From Prototheca cutis (lineage: Eukaryota; Chlorophyta; Trebouxiophyceae; Chlorellales; Chlorellaceae): 64,000 nucleotides of DNA. Positions 13,361-25,077 of the stretch are shown here, piece after piece. The stretch's first letter is position 1, and each line of letters opens with the position of its first letter. The stretch lies in NCBI GenBank assembly GCA_002897115.2, contig BCIH01000018.1, positions 62,001-126,000 on the forward strand, in the 5' to 3' direction. The position numbers were made by a program, and so were the translations under genes. The notes beneath the pieces were generated by a model. It saw only the letters and a list, made by a program, of their open reading frames with translations, did no database searches and was not told the DNA's origin.

Positions 13361-14353
13361 TTTCCTTCTGTCTCTCACTGAGGCACGGAGCACCCTCGCT
13401 TCCCACCCAAACACCCCCCCCCCAAAAAAAATAAAAAAAATCAAGGCAACCGACCAACTCACCTTGAACCCATCAAAATCCAGGTCTGGGATGGCTTCGG
13501 GATCGCCACCAGAATCGTGGGCGTACGAGGTGTCTGGGTGCAGGGCCTGCTGCGCCACGCGGGCATGCACAGAGTCCGGGGACGAATACACGCCCTTCAT
13601 CTCGTTGAACACCACACCCTTGTAGTCCAGCGGCTGCCCCGGCTCGGCCAGCTCAAAGTGCCAGCCCTCTTGCGCAAAGATGCGCGGGTCGCGCACGCAG
13701 TTGGGGGCGAGCACCGCATCTAGGTAGACATCCACCAGGTTGTAAAAATCACGGAGGTTTGCGGATGCGACGGGGTAGCAGGTGCGGTCGGGGTAAGTGA
13801 ACGCATTCAGAAACGTGTTCAGCGACCCCTTCATCAGCTCCACAAAGGGCTCCTTGATCGGGTAGTGCTCGGAGCCACAGAGCACGCTGTGCTCCAGGAT
13901 GTGCGGCGTGCCCCGGGAATCGGCCACGGGCGTCCGCAGCGTCACGCCGAATGTCTTGTTCTCGTCGGCGTTCAACAACGACATGACCTGTGCACCCGTG
14001 CGCTCGTGGCGGTACAGCCGTGCAGTACTGCCGTACTCGGCGAGGTACTGCTCCTCCACCAGCTCAAAGCCATGTTGCCGTGCCGGCGCAGGCGGGTGGT
14101 GGACTGGCTGCGCCGGGGTAACGGCTTCTGCGGTCGCCGCCTGTGCTGCCACAGGTGTGGCCGAGGCTGCAAAGCACCTTGGGGTGAGCTTAGGAGCGGC
14201 GCCAAGTCGGGCCAGACGGCCTCCACCAAGGCGAGTTGCCCATGCCTGCCGTGTGCTGGTGCCTAGAGCTGGGGCGACTGAGCGAACGGGTGTACACAGG
14301 CCCTGCGCAGGGCATAGGGCATGGAAGGGTGAGAAATGGCACATTGGAAGCAA
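10015..14353 (-). CDS. PREP: Presequence protease PreP (M16C zinc metalloprotease)
   Basis: Degrades cleaved targeting peptides in mitochondria and chloroplasts. Eight exons join in frame to 1074 aa, about the length of plant PreP: 13463-14353, 12523-13231, 12001-12412, 11574-11903, 10965-11393, 10749-10867, 10390-10558 and 10015-10180. The inverted zinc motif HILEH lies in exon 1 (HxxEH; the two His bind zinc and Glu is catalytic), followed by the downstream zinc ligand region GVVFNEMKG. GWVSEQMGGISYL at the exon 4/5 junction and GGAYGGFSDF in exon 6 are family hallmarks. The N-terminal 80 residues are rich in Ala, Arg and Ser without acidic residues, as expected for a transit peptide. The exact start Met in that segment is uncertain. 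Intron 1 contains the long TG repeat. Confidence 0.95.
10296..10296. other. Single unresolved base (N)
   Basis: One N interrupts a C-run inside a PreP intron. It does not touch coding sequence and probably marks an uncertain homopolymer length. Confidence 0.9.
13265..13359. repeat. GA/GT microsatellite in PreP intron 1
   Basis: A (GA)n run of 16 bases passes directly into about 39 uninterrupted GT units. It lies in intron 1 of PreP, close to the acceptor site of exon 2 (13231). On the transcribed strand it reads (AC)n. It generates spurious Val-Cys and Thr-His repeat reading frames. Confidence 0.95.
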
Positions 14354-14926
14354 TACTGTCGATGCGCATGATAACTATGGATGAGATGCACGTGACAACC
14401 CATTGTGATGGTCTCCTCAACACCAGCGCACCACCCCTGCCCATTCCAATCACATTACCCCCGTGGGCAAGCCCCACAGCCCCGGCGCCTCTACGAATGC
14501 ATCGCATTCATACTTACCCTGCTCGAGGACAAAAGGGTCGTGCGCATCGCGCTGGAGCGCAGGCCGGTGACCGCCCGCAGGGCAGACAGCATGTCGGGAC
14601 ACGCCAAGGGTGTCCCGCGGCGCAATCCCAGCTACAAGTTCACGAGTTGCAAGAAGCTCAATCCTATTGATCAATATTCTTGCTTGAACCCAATACAGTG
14701 CATGGAAGGCGCTGCAACAGGGAGGTCGTATGCAATTTGCGTTCTGCATGGATGGATCACTCGTTGTCGCGCGCCAGTGCAAGGAAAAGTGGTCCACCCA
14801 GGGGTGCGCCTGATCAGGAAAGCACACTGCAAACGCGCTCCATGATCAGGCTGGCGACAATCCATTTCTGAATGCATCTGGAATAGGCGGACACACGGAA
14901 GGAGAGGGGGCGATCTCGTCGCCATC
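14354..14926. other. Divergent intergenic region between PreP and UBA5
   Basis: About 570 bases between two genes that diverge, so it should carry both promoters. No clear TATA box, repeat or extra gene recognised. Confidence 0.45.
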
Positions 14927-17021
14927 ATGCCCGCGGAGACCGCGGCGAGCTCACTGCAGGCCCTGCAGGTGAGGTCCCGGGACCATGACACGGGTCCTAT
15001 TGCCCGTGTGTTCGGTGCAGGTGACACCAGTGCATGCTCAATTTGATCACGTGCGCCTTTGATCGCCAGGATGCCGTGAGCAAGCTGGAGGATCAGGATG
15101 TCAAGGCAGCGGCGCAAGAGGTAGGTACCAGTGCGGTGGGACGCGGAGGGGGGCAAGCAAGCATGGGGGGGTGTAGGGCTGTTACAGTAGTTCTGAGACT
15201 GCATGTGGGACCACGAATACGTGCGTATGCTCCATGTGGTTTGCCGCGTCCCGTCGCAAGGCCTGCGGCGGGGAATCCAGCGCCCCCAAAGAAGAGGTGG
15301 TGCTTGCGTTGCTGCCAGTCTCAACGCCCCCACCCACCCCCTTCCTCTGGCATCCTCTGTCACTGCAGCTGCAGCAGCAGCTGGAGGTGCTGCGAAATCG
15401 GATGGGAGCCTTGCTGCAGCCCAATGCCCAGACCGCCCAGCTCACCACTGCCGGCCGGGAGCCCATTGCCAAGATGAGCCAGGAGGTGGTAGACAGCAAC
15501 CCCTACAGCCGCCTGATGGCGCTGCAGCGCATGGGCATTGTGAAGAATTACGAGGCCATCAGGGACAAAACGGTTGCCATCGTGGGCGTGGGTGGTGTGG
15601 GTTCTGTGGCGGCAGAAATGCTGACCCGTTGCGGCATTGGACGCCTGCTGCTCTACGGTGCGAGGTGGTTGCTGTTGGGAGTTTGCTTGCTTTGTTTCTT
15701 CTCTTTCTTTTATTGAAACGATGTGGTTCCGCATCTATTCACCAGACAGACAACTGTTTCTTGGAAAAAGGTGACAATCCAACCCCCTCATCCCTCCGAA
15801 CCCCTCTCCTCGCCATTTTTTTCAATTTACAGACTATGACACGGTGGAGCTGGCCAACATGAACCGGCTCTTCTTCCGGCCCGAGCAGGCGGGCCTGACC
15901 AAGACGGCTGCGGCCGCAGAGACGCTGGCCGGGATCAATCCTGATGTTGCCATCGAGCCCTACCACATGAACATCACTACACTCACGGGTTTTGACGCCT
16001 TCAAGGCCTCCATCTGTCATGGTGGTTCAGGTGGTGGTGACGACGCAGATGGTACCACAGGGGGTTCCACTGGCCCCTCACCCACCTCCCGGGTGGACCT
16101 GGTGCTGTCGTGCGTGGACAACTACGAAGCGCGGATGACGATCAACCAGGTGTGCCTGGAACTGGGGCAGGCCTGGATGGAGTCGGGTGTCAGTGAGGAC
16201 GCCGTGTCGGGTCACATCCAGACGGTGCTTCCCGGCGAGACGGCGTGCTTTGCCTGCGTGCCGCCACTTGTCGTCGCCTCGGGCATCGACGAGCGCACGC
16301 TCAAGCGCGAGGGCGTCTGCGCCGCCAGCCTGCCCACCACCATGGGTGCGCGGCTGTTATTTGGCAGCGGTGTCATCAGTTTGGGGCATGGCGGGGATGG
16401 TTTGTGACGTGGGGACATTTGCGATGCACACGCACGTTTCCCTCCAATAAACAAATAAAAGAAACAAGCACCTCAAGAAGGCTTGCCACCAATTCCACAG
16501 GCATTGTGGCGGGCCTGCTGGTTCAAAACTCGCTCAAATATCTGCTCGGCTTTGGCACGGTGTCCCGGTACTTGGGCTACTCTAGTCTGACGGATTTCTT
16601 CCCAAGCATGGACATCAAGCCAAACCCTGGCTGCGACAACCGGCTGTGCGTGGAGCGACAGGCCCAAGTGGCCGCCCGCGCCACGGCCAGCGCGGAAACC
16701 GCCAAGGAGCTGCCGGTGGCCGATGACACAGAGCCCGAGGACCTGCACCCGGAGAATGAGTGGAAGATCGAGGTTGTGCGGGAAGAAGTGGATGATAACA
16801 ACAGGGAGGCTGGGGGGTTGACATCTGCGGCGCTAAGTGCACCCACAACAGCAGCAGCAGCGGCAGCAGCGCCTCAAGTGATGCTGCCGCAGGGCATCAC
16901 GTTTTCGGTGGCGCCGGGCACCGATGTCTCAGAGAGGGACCTGGCTGCGCAGGCTTTGACCCCGGACAAGGACGTCGGCCTGGACGACTTGCTGTCCCAA
17001 CTGGACTCCGTGCAGCAGTAG
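14927..17021 (+). CDS. UBA5: UBA5, E1 activating enzyme for UFM1
   Basis: Adenylates the ubiquitin-like protein UFM1 and passes it to UFC1. Exons 14927-14968, 15070-15120, 15369-15657, 15833-16345 and 16501-17021 join in frame to 471 aa. Seen in order: a short N-terminal coiled coil, [20 protein letters not shown], the nucleotide-binding loop [17 protein letters not shown], a CxxC zinc pair (CFAC), the catalytic-Cys segment [16 protein letters not shown] and the second zinc pair in PGCDNRLC. The tail holds EWKIEVV, matching the UFM1/ATG8-interacting motif (WGIELV in human). It ends in a short amphipathic segment (LDDLLSQL) like the UFC1-binding end. Exon 4 carries a Gly/Asp/Thr-rich insert (about 20 residues) that human UBA5 lacks. 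Confidence 0.96.
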
Positions 17022-17316
17022 CTCCCCTGTTTCTGCTTGCCGAGGAATTGGAGTCCGTGCTGGATGCATGATTTGACTGTCAGTTGGTGTGCCTCTTTGA
17101 CAAACAACAAACCCTTGGCTGTGCGGTTGTTTTACAAACAACTGTCGTACGATGGTCGATGGTGCAAGTTTGGACAAGAGACAGTGCAGACTAGAGGCTC
17201 TCTTCTCGGGGAGTGGATGGAGAGAGGTGGAATTCGGGGTTTGAAAGGTGCACCAGCGGCTCTCAAGCCGCAGAACCACCAGAAAAAAAAAAAAATGTTC
17301 CTTCCCACCCTGTTCG

Positions 17317-18504
17317 TCAGCGGGCAAAGCGTCGCTCCGACCACCACTGGCGCACGGTCACAGCACACCGCTGGCTCACGCCCCGGACACTGCCATGGCA
17401 GGTGGCCCACGCGTGGGTGGTGGCCTGCCGCAGCGCACGCCTCGGCTCCGACCCCGGGGGGGATGCCCGGAGGCCGAACACCTGCGCCAGCGGCCAGCCC
17501 TGGGCCGGCAGATGTGGCGCCGTCGTGGGCCCTGTCGTTGGCCCGCGCCGGGGAGACTTGGCTGCCCGGTCGTCTTCGGACCCTGTGCGCAGCGCCGCGT
17601 GCGTCAGCACCGCGCCAGCTCCCAGGGTCAAACCCAGGGCCAAGATCGGCAGGCACCCGGACCACGTCACCGTCACGAATGTCAGCACCGCCACTGCGAC
17701 AACAAGCATTTGCTCGGTGCCTGGCTCTGAAGCGATTCTATTTCCAGGTTGATCATGGTCGGGCTGATGCGTTCTTTCTGCTTCTGTGGCTTCATCTTCT
17801 GCCGAGCCATCCCCGGCAGCCACCACGGCCCCAGACCCCGGCTGGAGCCGGCGCAGAGCGGCCCAGCCTGAGCCCGCCAGCGTCGCCAGGCCCAGCACCG
17901 CTCGGGGCCGGAGGTACATGGCCATGAACACAAACACCATCACCACACGAGCGTAGTTGGCTGCCCAATACACCAGATTGGCCTGCAGAATTGGTTTTTG
18001 GGGGAGGCAGGGGCTCGTTGGGAGGAGAAGAGCCACATTGTTAGCTCCAACGCGTGTTGCAACGCACCAGTCAGGCACAGTCGCCGACACATCTGCACCA
18101 TACAACAGTACCGTTCAAAATCCACACCGACTACCCACCTCCATCCTGTCGGTAAGGCCGTCCAAGTCCCCAGGGAGCGTGAAGGCATGGTCAAAGGTTG
18201 GAGCGTCACGGCCAAGAAAGCTGCCCCAAGGCCGCGCCGCCGCGTGCAGGTCTGCCGCCGTCAGGTTGGACAGTCTTCGGCCCTTGTACTTTCTGGACCG
18301 GGTGGAGCCGGGTGGGGCGGGGGATCGACGCCATTCCTCCAGGGCACTGCGCTCCAGGCTGTGCAAACCCTGCACCTTGTCCGTGCCTTCCAGGGGCACC
18401 GACAGGCACAGCGGGCTGCTGTGCAGCCGATGGCCCTCGAACATCCGCCGCATGCCGTCCCAGCCGCGACCTAGCTGGCCCGGCCAGTACTGGGGAGCAT
18501 GCAC
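17317..18504 (-). CDS. PRA1-family (prenylated Rab acceptor) membrane protein
   Basis: PRA1 proteins are small ER/Golgi membrane proteins with two hydrophobic hairpins that bind prenylated Rab GTPases. Exons 18139-18504 and 17317-17982 join in phase 0, giving 343 aa. The junction yields the family signature, RPWGSFLG then later ANLVYWAANYARVV followed by VFMAMYLRPRAVLG. The second hairpin is near residues 223-260 (LVVAVAVLTFVTVTW onward). The protein is longer than the usual 180-220 aa. It has an acidic/polar insert of about 45 residues between the hairpins and a basic C-terminal tail of about 75 residues. The start at 18504 is the first Met of the open frame and could be further in. Confidence 0.75.
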
Positions 18505-19010
18505 AGGCCGGGGGGATGTCCCAGGCCACTACGCCGTGCCGCCGGGCGCCGGGACCCCTCGCCCACCGTGCCCCCAATGGTTCGAAATCATCCCGCGAGT
18601 CGCGCTCCTGCTCCGCAAAGCAAACCCAAGCGTGTCGGGTGCACACATGTTGCGTGCATCCCTTGCATTATTCGCAGGACCAGATCATGGGCTTCCACAG
18701 TGCCGGATCACTTGCTGCCGGCACGGCCGGGCCCATGATGCAGCCAGGGTGGAGGCCATTCGGCAGCCAGTGCCAATGGCTCGCTGTTCGCCCGGTTGCA
18801 GCGCCCATGTGCTGGGGCAAATTCAAATGTGGCCTTACCCTGACGCTCCAGACCGGTGTCATCCGCGATGGCGGGCTGGGCGGGGCAGGGGCCCGGGCTC
18901 CGACAGTGGCTAGGTGAGGGGCCCGGGGCGTGGGACTTGAAATCGGACCACAGGGTTTGGACGGCTAATCCCGTCCCCAACTGGCACGATACCCACCCTG
19001 CACAACGCAG

Positions 19011-19923
19011 GCCCAGGCTCGCAAACTGGAGGGCCAGGTGCAGGGCTGAGCTGGGTCAGAGTGGGTTCCAGGAATGTGACGCCGCAGAGGGGCAGCAGGC
19101 TCTGGAGCCGCCGGAGCTTCCAGAAACGGCGGCAACCAATGACAGCCAGCTACCACCTACAGATGCAAAAGTAGATGCAGATGGAAAACCAGTCAAGGTG
19201 AAAGATCTGACGCAGTGCATGTGTGTGTATCGGGGGGGCCCATCGTGGCGTCGTCGTCCAGGCAGTGGGGGGGCCTGCTGTTTCTCTGACCGCGGGCCGA
19301 CCAACCCCAATCTGACCACCCCCAGACAAACACTGATTTTCACTGTGTGCAGCCAAAAAGAAAGATGTCCCTAGAATCTAGGAGGAGGATATCCGACGCA
19401 AAGAAGGGCGTCCGGTTCTCATTGAGTGCGTGGGTGTATGGAGCGCTGCTGTGAACGAGACAGGTTTGGGAGGACATCACCTGTGCTTGCACTCGAATCT
19501 ACACCCTGCTGTGCCCTCCATGCATGGCACGAGTCATCCCTCATCAGCAACACTGCGCTGCCACCCACCCTCCCACGACTGCAGTGCATCGGTATAAGCT
19601 GTCCCAAGTCAAGATGGGCATCAAGCGGCCGCCAGAGGTCCGCGAGAAAATTGCAGAGGCCATGCGAAAATGGCACGCCGAGCGGCGAGCAACGTTTGGG
19701 TGAGCGAGCTGTCGCGCTTCGTGCGGGTGCTGCACACGGATTGAATGGCCAGGGTCCTGAGGAGGCAGTGAACATTGTGTATGCCAACAGTGGGTGTGCG
19801 TGCGTGCATGGACTGCAGCAAAGAATGCAGAGCCACGCGCTCACAGCCAGCGTGGCCAAGCCAACCCCTTGCCGTGCACCCTGCAGGAGCAAGAAGAGGA
19901 AAAGCCATGATGTGGGCTTCTAA
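19011..19923 (+). CDS. NUMOD3-motif protein, 5' end unresolved
   Basis: Five exons join in frame: 19011-19037, 19072-19197, 19353-19425, 19585-19699 and 19887-19923. They hold two NUMOD3-like motifs, SLESRRRISDAKKG in exon 3 and KRPPEVREKIAEAMRKWH in exon 4. NUMOD3 is a small helix-turn-helix-like module first described beside homing endonucleases. Plants have plastid-targeted proteins with such motifs but no nuclease. No nuclease domain is seen here. The end is a basic tail (SKKRKSHDVGF, stop). The first coding exon and start are not identified; candidates lie between 18650 and 18920, where a leucine/alanine-rich Met frame begins near 18647. Function unknown; DNA or RNA binding is an inference. 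Confidence 0.6.
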
Positions 19924-20412
19924 TTGGAGAGGTTATTTATCATTGCTGCTACTTGAGAGTTCCTGAACAGCTGTCAGAGAAGAAATAATTTGACTCGGGT
20001 GGAGCGCTGTGCACCAGTGGTGCGGTCGGGATTGTGGCTCAACCAGAACCGTCGGGCTGTGATATTTTGCAAGGTGCCAGAGGAAAGAAACGCCTCGCGC
20101 TGCAAGCAATTACTGAAGTATTGCTGCTTTGCTGGGTAATGTCTACGAACGTCCCGGGGCAGGCACAAGGCAGGGCTGCTGGCTGTGGAGGCTATCCTGG
20201 CACAGCAATGCTTGCTGGCACGGTCCCGCTCGTGGAATCTCCTTCCTCACCTGAACAAAAATATGCGCTCGAAACGAGATCATTCGCCTATGGTCGCCCA
20301 ACCTGGCCGTCCAAGGTTGCCTGTGTTTATAAAACGCAAAATCACACCGTGCATGGGCTCATGGACATTGTTACTCAACAGGATCCCATGCTGTCGTGAG
20401 CGCGACGGAAGC
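19924..20412. other. Intergenic region upstream of the PLC-like gene
   Basis: About 490 bases between two plus-strand genes. It presumably includes the NUMOD3 3'UTR and the next promoter. Nothing else recognised. Confidence 0.45.
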
Positions 20413-23313
20413 ATGCCCGGCACCGGTCTCGGCAGGGCTTTGTTCTTGGCAACGACCGTCGCGCTGTGCGGCTTGGTCCTGGGCTCGGCGTCCTTGGAGC
20501 CTTCCACTCGTCACGAGGAGGTCCTGCGCGCCGCGGCGGGCCTGTTCAGTCCCGGGCCTGGGGATGCCGAGTGCCTGTCCGAAAGCGCCTTGGTCAGGCC
20601 GGGTCTGGAACTGAGCCCAGAGGAGAGGGATCTCCTGCTTTACCTCTGCATCCCGCCCGCGGCCCTCGTGCCCTCCAACGACGCCCAGCCCCCCGTGTCG
20701 AGGCGTGGCATCCCGGAGGGTGTCAACTGCACAGAAGTCAAGTGGTATGCGATCTGGATGGTGGGGTGTGTATGTGGGGGGGATGGCGGTGTCTCTCCCC
20801 TGAAGTGGTGATCTTGGTGGAATGGATGGCAGTGACACTAGTACAGCAACATTTCTGGTTAGCAATGCCCTTCCTTTTTCCAAAAACAAGAAAACAAGCG
20901 CCAACGACAAAATCTCAGGTGCGATGGACAGGACCAGTGCACGATCGTGTGTGCCCGAGGCAGCGTGCAGATCCCCAACTGGCAGGTGGCCGCCACGCGG
21001 GCGCAACTGGATGCGCAGAGGGACGTGCCGCTGTGTCGAGCGGCGTTCCTGGGCACCCACAACTCGGCCATTACGCTGGCGGACGGTTACGGCAACCTTG
21101 ACGAGTACTGGGCGCGATACTTCAAGTACATCAAGTGGCTGCTGCCCAGTGGCGGTGGCGGCCGCACCCTGCGTACCAACGACCACTGGCTCTCCCTCAC
21201 CGACCAGCTCCGCCTGGGAGTCCGTGTGCTGGAGCTCGATACACAGTGAGGATTCGTGGGTTTTTTTGTATTTTGGAGGGATTTTTCCTTGTTTTTATTT
21301 GTCTGAACATTGTTTTTCCATGTTTTGTTGTCTAGGGGTATTGGAGGGTGGGAGGACATCGAGACCGGCATCCAACCGGCTGACTGACCAATACTGTGTC
21401 TTCCTCATGCACCTCTCTGGCAAACACCAAGTTCTGTCAGCAACTCAATACATAATCCATCTATACACGTACAATGCAGTTGGGTGGAGGGAGAGCTGCG
21501 GATCGCGCACTGCGGCGGGCTGCACGTGCCGCAGCTGAATGCGATCGTCAAGGCCCTGAACCTCGTGGCGAAGCTTTTAGGAAAGCGCATCCGCTGGGAC
21601 ACGGAGACACTGGGCTGCTCCCCCTCACTGTCCTCCATTCCCGTGACCGAGCAGCGGACGCTGCGTGACGCGCTGGGCGAGATCGGGGAGTGGATGCGGG
21701 GCCCGGATGCGGGCGACGATGTTGTCGTCATTTTCTTCGACGACCAGGCTGACCTGGCGGCCTGGGGCGTCGTGGCGCGGATGCTGGACGAGCTGCGCCG
21801 AGCGTTCCCCGACGGCATGATCTATACCCCGGCCGACCACGCGGCCTGGGTTGCGGAGCAGGAGGTGAAGCAAGCACAAGAGCAGGTTAGTCCCGGCGCC
21901 ACCGCCAGTCGAACCAACAACCCCTCGGCAAAGACCCTGCTGCCGCTGTCGACAACGTGGCCTTCGCCGGGACAGCTGGCGGCCATGGGCAAGCGCGTGA
22001 TCCTGCTGTCTGGCACAGACTACGGACCGGCCATGTCCCCGCTCATCTTCTCCAAGGAGACCGGCGACGTCTGCGGCTGGCACGAGCCCGCCATCCGTGA
22101 TGTCGTAGGCGCGCCTGTCTGCGATGTCAGAAGAAATGGGATTGCTGCTGCGGAGGTGACGACAGGCGCTGCTGGTGCTGTGGATGGGCAGAACAGCATT
22201 TTGACATCAACCAACCGCAGAACCGATGCTGTGGCTGCAAGGAACACAAGCACAACAACTCTGTTGCCAATTGAGGCCAGCAGCGGCGACACAGGGCTGT
22301 GGGATGGCACGTGGACGCGTGTCATCTCCTGCGAGCTTGTGTACGGCCCCTTCAACTGCGAGTTCCAGCTTGGCCGGGGCAACGACCCTTGGTTCGACGC
22401 CACGCTGCTGGCCAGCGTCGCCCCCTGCGGCCTCAACGTTCCCAGCCCCGACCTTTTGACCCCGGCCCGCGCGGCGGGGATGCTGTGGGCTTGGGCGCCA
22501 CGCAACCCGCCGCCGGCCCCACCCCCGCCGCCCATCCAGGGCCTGCCGGGCTGGTGGGGGGCCGTGCTCCGGTTCCTATACGACGTGCTAGGCCTGGCAC
22601 GCGTGTTTGCCGAATACAGCCGCACTGACTGCGCTGCGGTGCGAGCCGCTGACGGCCGCTGGGTGGCGGTGAGCTGTGCCCAGGACATGCACGTTGCCTG
22701 CAGGCGCGGCGTTGGTCGCGGAGACGTCGCTATGACTGGTGATGCTGGTGGTACAACCCGGCGATGGGATTGGGCAAGGGCTGCATCCATGCGTGGCAGT
22801 CGGGCACTTGACCCGGGCGCAGGGGGTCGTGTGCATCCCCAGCCTGGGGCGCCAGACGACGACGATGCAGAGTGGCCCATGTCATGGCGGGAGCGCCGGC
22901 GTGGGTTGCTGGATGCGCTGACTACGCGGACAAGGAGTGGACCGTTCGGGTGGAGCCTGTTTTCTTCACGGGGCGACGGCGATTCAGCGCAACAGCAGCA
23001 GGCAGCACGGCTTAATGACGAGCTTGCGGTAGCAGATGAAGCAGCGGCGCTTGATCCATCAGCCAGCAACCCTGACATGGCCGGCACCACCACCTCAGCA
23101 CTCATGCCCTGGTACGTTGCCGGGAGCTGGCTGGTCATCCCTGGCGCGAGGGACCAGTGCCCGCCGGGGTCACGGCCGGATGTGCCCCGGCACGCCGTGG
23201 ACAATGCCCGACTGGCCGCTGCCGTGGCCGCGGCCGGGCAGGAGCTGGCCTGGCTACCGCTCCAGGCCACCGGCGACAACGGGTTCGACCTGCACAACCT
23301 GCCCGCATGGTGA
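20413..23313 (+). CDS. Secreted PLC-like phosphodiesterase (PI-PLC X-domain type)
   Basis: TIM-barrel phosphodiesterase resembling bacterial PI-PLC and GPI-PLC. Exons 20413-20744, 20919-21245 and 21480-23313 join in frame to 830 aa. A signal peptide is visible at residues 1-27 (hydrophobic core LFLATTVALCGLVLG). The catalytic region starts with FLGTHNSAITLADGYGN, the first catalytic His. The exon 2/3 junction recreates LDTHWVEGELRIAHCGG, the second His box. A conserved DDVVVIFFDDQ strand follows. The last exon is unusually long (1.8 kb). It contains Pro-rich and Ser/Asp-rich inserts between conserved blocks and ends in a Cys-containing module finishing DLHNLPAW. Lipid or GPI-anchor substrate is inferred only. 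Cysteines in the mature part fit an extracellular or lumenal location. Confidence 0.75.
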
Positions 23314-23909
23314 CATGACGACAAAGTGGTTGTTCTTTCCTTCTTTTTGTACTTGCATTTTCTTTTCCCGCCTCAGTTTTGAGGGTCCTAGGCTTTCCTC
23401 TTATCACGCGCCTTGCGGTCTGGCTGGATGCAAGAAAAATCGGCGGCTCGCCCCTTTGCGCCCCTCTTGAACGCTGGTGAACGTCTGTTGTGTCGATCAG
23501 CGTCAGGACTTGTCTCCGTTCATGTGAACCTGCTATTCCACTGCATGCTCATGCCGATATTCTGGCCCTCACATGAAGCAACTACCCAGACCATCTCCGA
23601 TTGGTGTTGCCTTGCGTGACAAAGCGACCGGCACCATATTGGCATGGGAAGGCGCGAAGGCAGACAGGCATCGACGGCCATATCGGTCATGGTATGCGCA
23701 GGACGATCCGCAGTGAATGTGTCTCACGGTGTGTGTGTGTGTGTGTTGGGGGGGGACCTCTGTCCGCGCTCATCAAGGCGACTCGTGGAAAGATGCTTAC
23801 ATTCCACACATGGGTTATCATTGGCACTGCCGCCAGCCTTGGTCAGCCCCAGCATGGGATGGGATGGGATAAGCACATCCCACAATGCCCCAAACTCCGG
23901 CGTCAACAA
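23314..23909. other. Convergent intergenic region, PLC-like and TFIIA
   Basis: About 600 bases between two gene 3' ends. It contains a short GT run at 23730-23744 and no recognised gene. Confidence 0.45.
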
Positions 23910-24903
23910 TCAAAAGTTAAACTCCCCAGTGGCCTTGTGCAGGAGGTAGTCCCTGCCGTTGAGCTGCAGCACGCAGTGGCGGAGGTTGACCTTCCACCGC
24001 GCCTTGGAGCGATGCACTTTATCGAATTGACCCAGGACCATATCTGGCAGCGGCTCGTCCGATCCGCTGCCAGCGTTGTCAATCTCGTCCAGATCGTCAT
24101 CCTCGTTCAGCTCTGGGTGAACCTCGCAGTCCTCGGTGGGGTCCTGCGATGCAGTTGCAACGGCTGCCTCGCTGGACACCCCGGCCTCCTCGCTGCCGTC
24201 CCCCGCCCCATCCCACTGCGGTATGCTCGCCAGCTCGGGGTCCAGCTTTGGGATCTTGGTGGGGGGAGAGTCTCCCGTGGGCTCACGCTCCCGGGCCGCG
24301 GGGCCCAGGGGGGCCTGGGAAGCAGCAGCGGGCCGCTCCGGCTTCACCTCCCCATGACCCACGGCCTCCAGGACCGAAGCGTCCTCGCTCAGCTTCACGG
24401 GCTTGCCGGGCACGCTGGGCTGTGCCGCCCTGCAATCAGAGAACAATACAATTGGAGCAGAGGTCAGAAAGAATGCAAGGGTGCCACCGGCGCGAGTGCA
24501 TTGCCTGGGCTCCATGGGGGAAGGACCACCAGTCCCGGGGCCATCATCAGCTCAGTACCCGGCATCGCTTACTCTTCCCCTGCCGGCTTCTCTCGGTCGA
24601 CTGCTCCACTACGGACAAGATACGACTCCCATAGGGCTCGAAGCTCGTCCAGCACGGATCTGCGAGGGAAGGTTCCGTGGGGCCGGTCCCGGTGATCGCT
24701 AGTCACCCGAGCCAGCTGGCCATGCGGCGCCCCATTCCCGGCTGTTCTCTATTGCAATTCAATCTAACGCACTCGTCGACGCCTTCTTGCACAAAGTCGG
24801 CCTTGACATTGGCCACGACGTCATCAATGATGCCCTTGTACGCTGTCAAGGTGGCCTCCGCCACGGAAGGCCGACTGGGCCGCTCACCACCCGCACGAGA
24901 CAT
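23910..24903 (-). CDS. TFIIA-L: Transcription factor IIA large (alpha/beta) subunit
   Basis: General RNA polymerase II factor that stabilises TBP on the TATA box. Exons 24773-24903, 24573-24659 and 23910-24429 join in frame to 245 aa. The N-terminal four-helix segment is YKGIIDDVVANVKADFV, and the exon 1/2 junction gives GVDESVLDELRALWESYL. A variable acidic/Pro-rich linker follows. The C-terminal beta-barrel is classic, with VLGQFDKVHRSKARWKVNL then LNGRDYLLHKATGEFNF. All key family positions are present. The protein is shorter than the human form because the linker is short. A TATA-like element lies 40 bases upstream. Confidence 0.95.
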
Positions 24904-24942
24904 GGTGGCTGTCTGGCAAACTGTGCAGGGTGCTGGTCCAGC

Positions 24943-24950
24943 ATTATATA
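24943..24950 (-). promoter_or_regulatory. TATA-like element upstream of TFIIA
   Basis: TATATAAT on the minus strand lies 40 bases before the TFIIA start codon, at a spacing comparable to the HCCS TATA box. Confidence 0.4.
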
Positions 24951-25077
24951 GCTGCCGGGACCGGGGTCCATCGGGGGGGGGATGCTGGGCGGGAGGTGTG
25001 GCCCCGACGCGCACCGTCCGTCCCCTTTTATTTCATCACACGAATGCCTGCGCCGATAGACACCGGGGTGGGGGGTG

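Noticed and set aside
13263..13625. Frames encoding long Val-Cys or Thr-His repeats
   Set aside because: They are translations of the GT microsatellite inside PreP intron 1.
22020..23324. 434-codon open frame opposite the PLC-like gene
   Set aside because: High GC on the sense strand removes antisense stops. The sense frame has the His boxes and signal peptide; the antisense has no recognisable domain.
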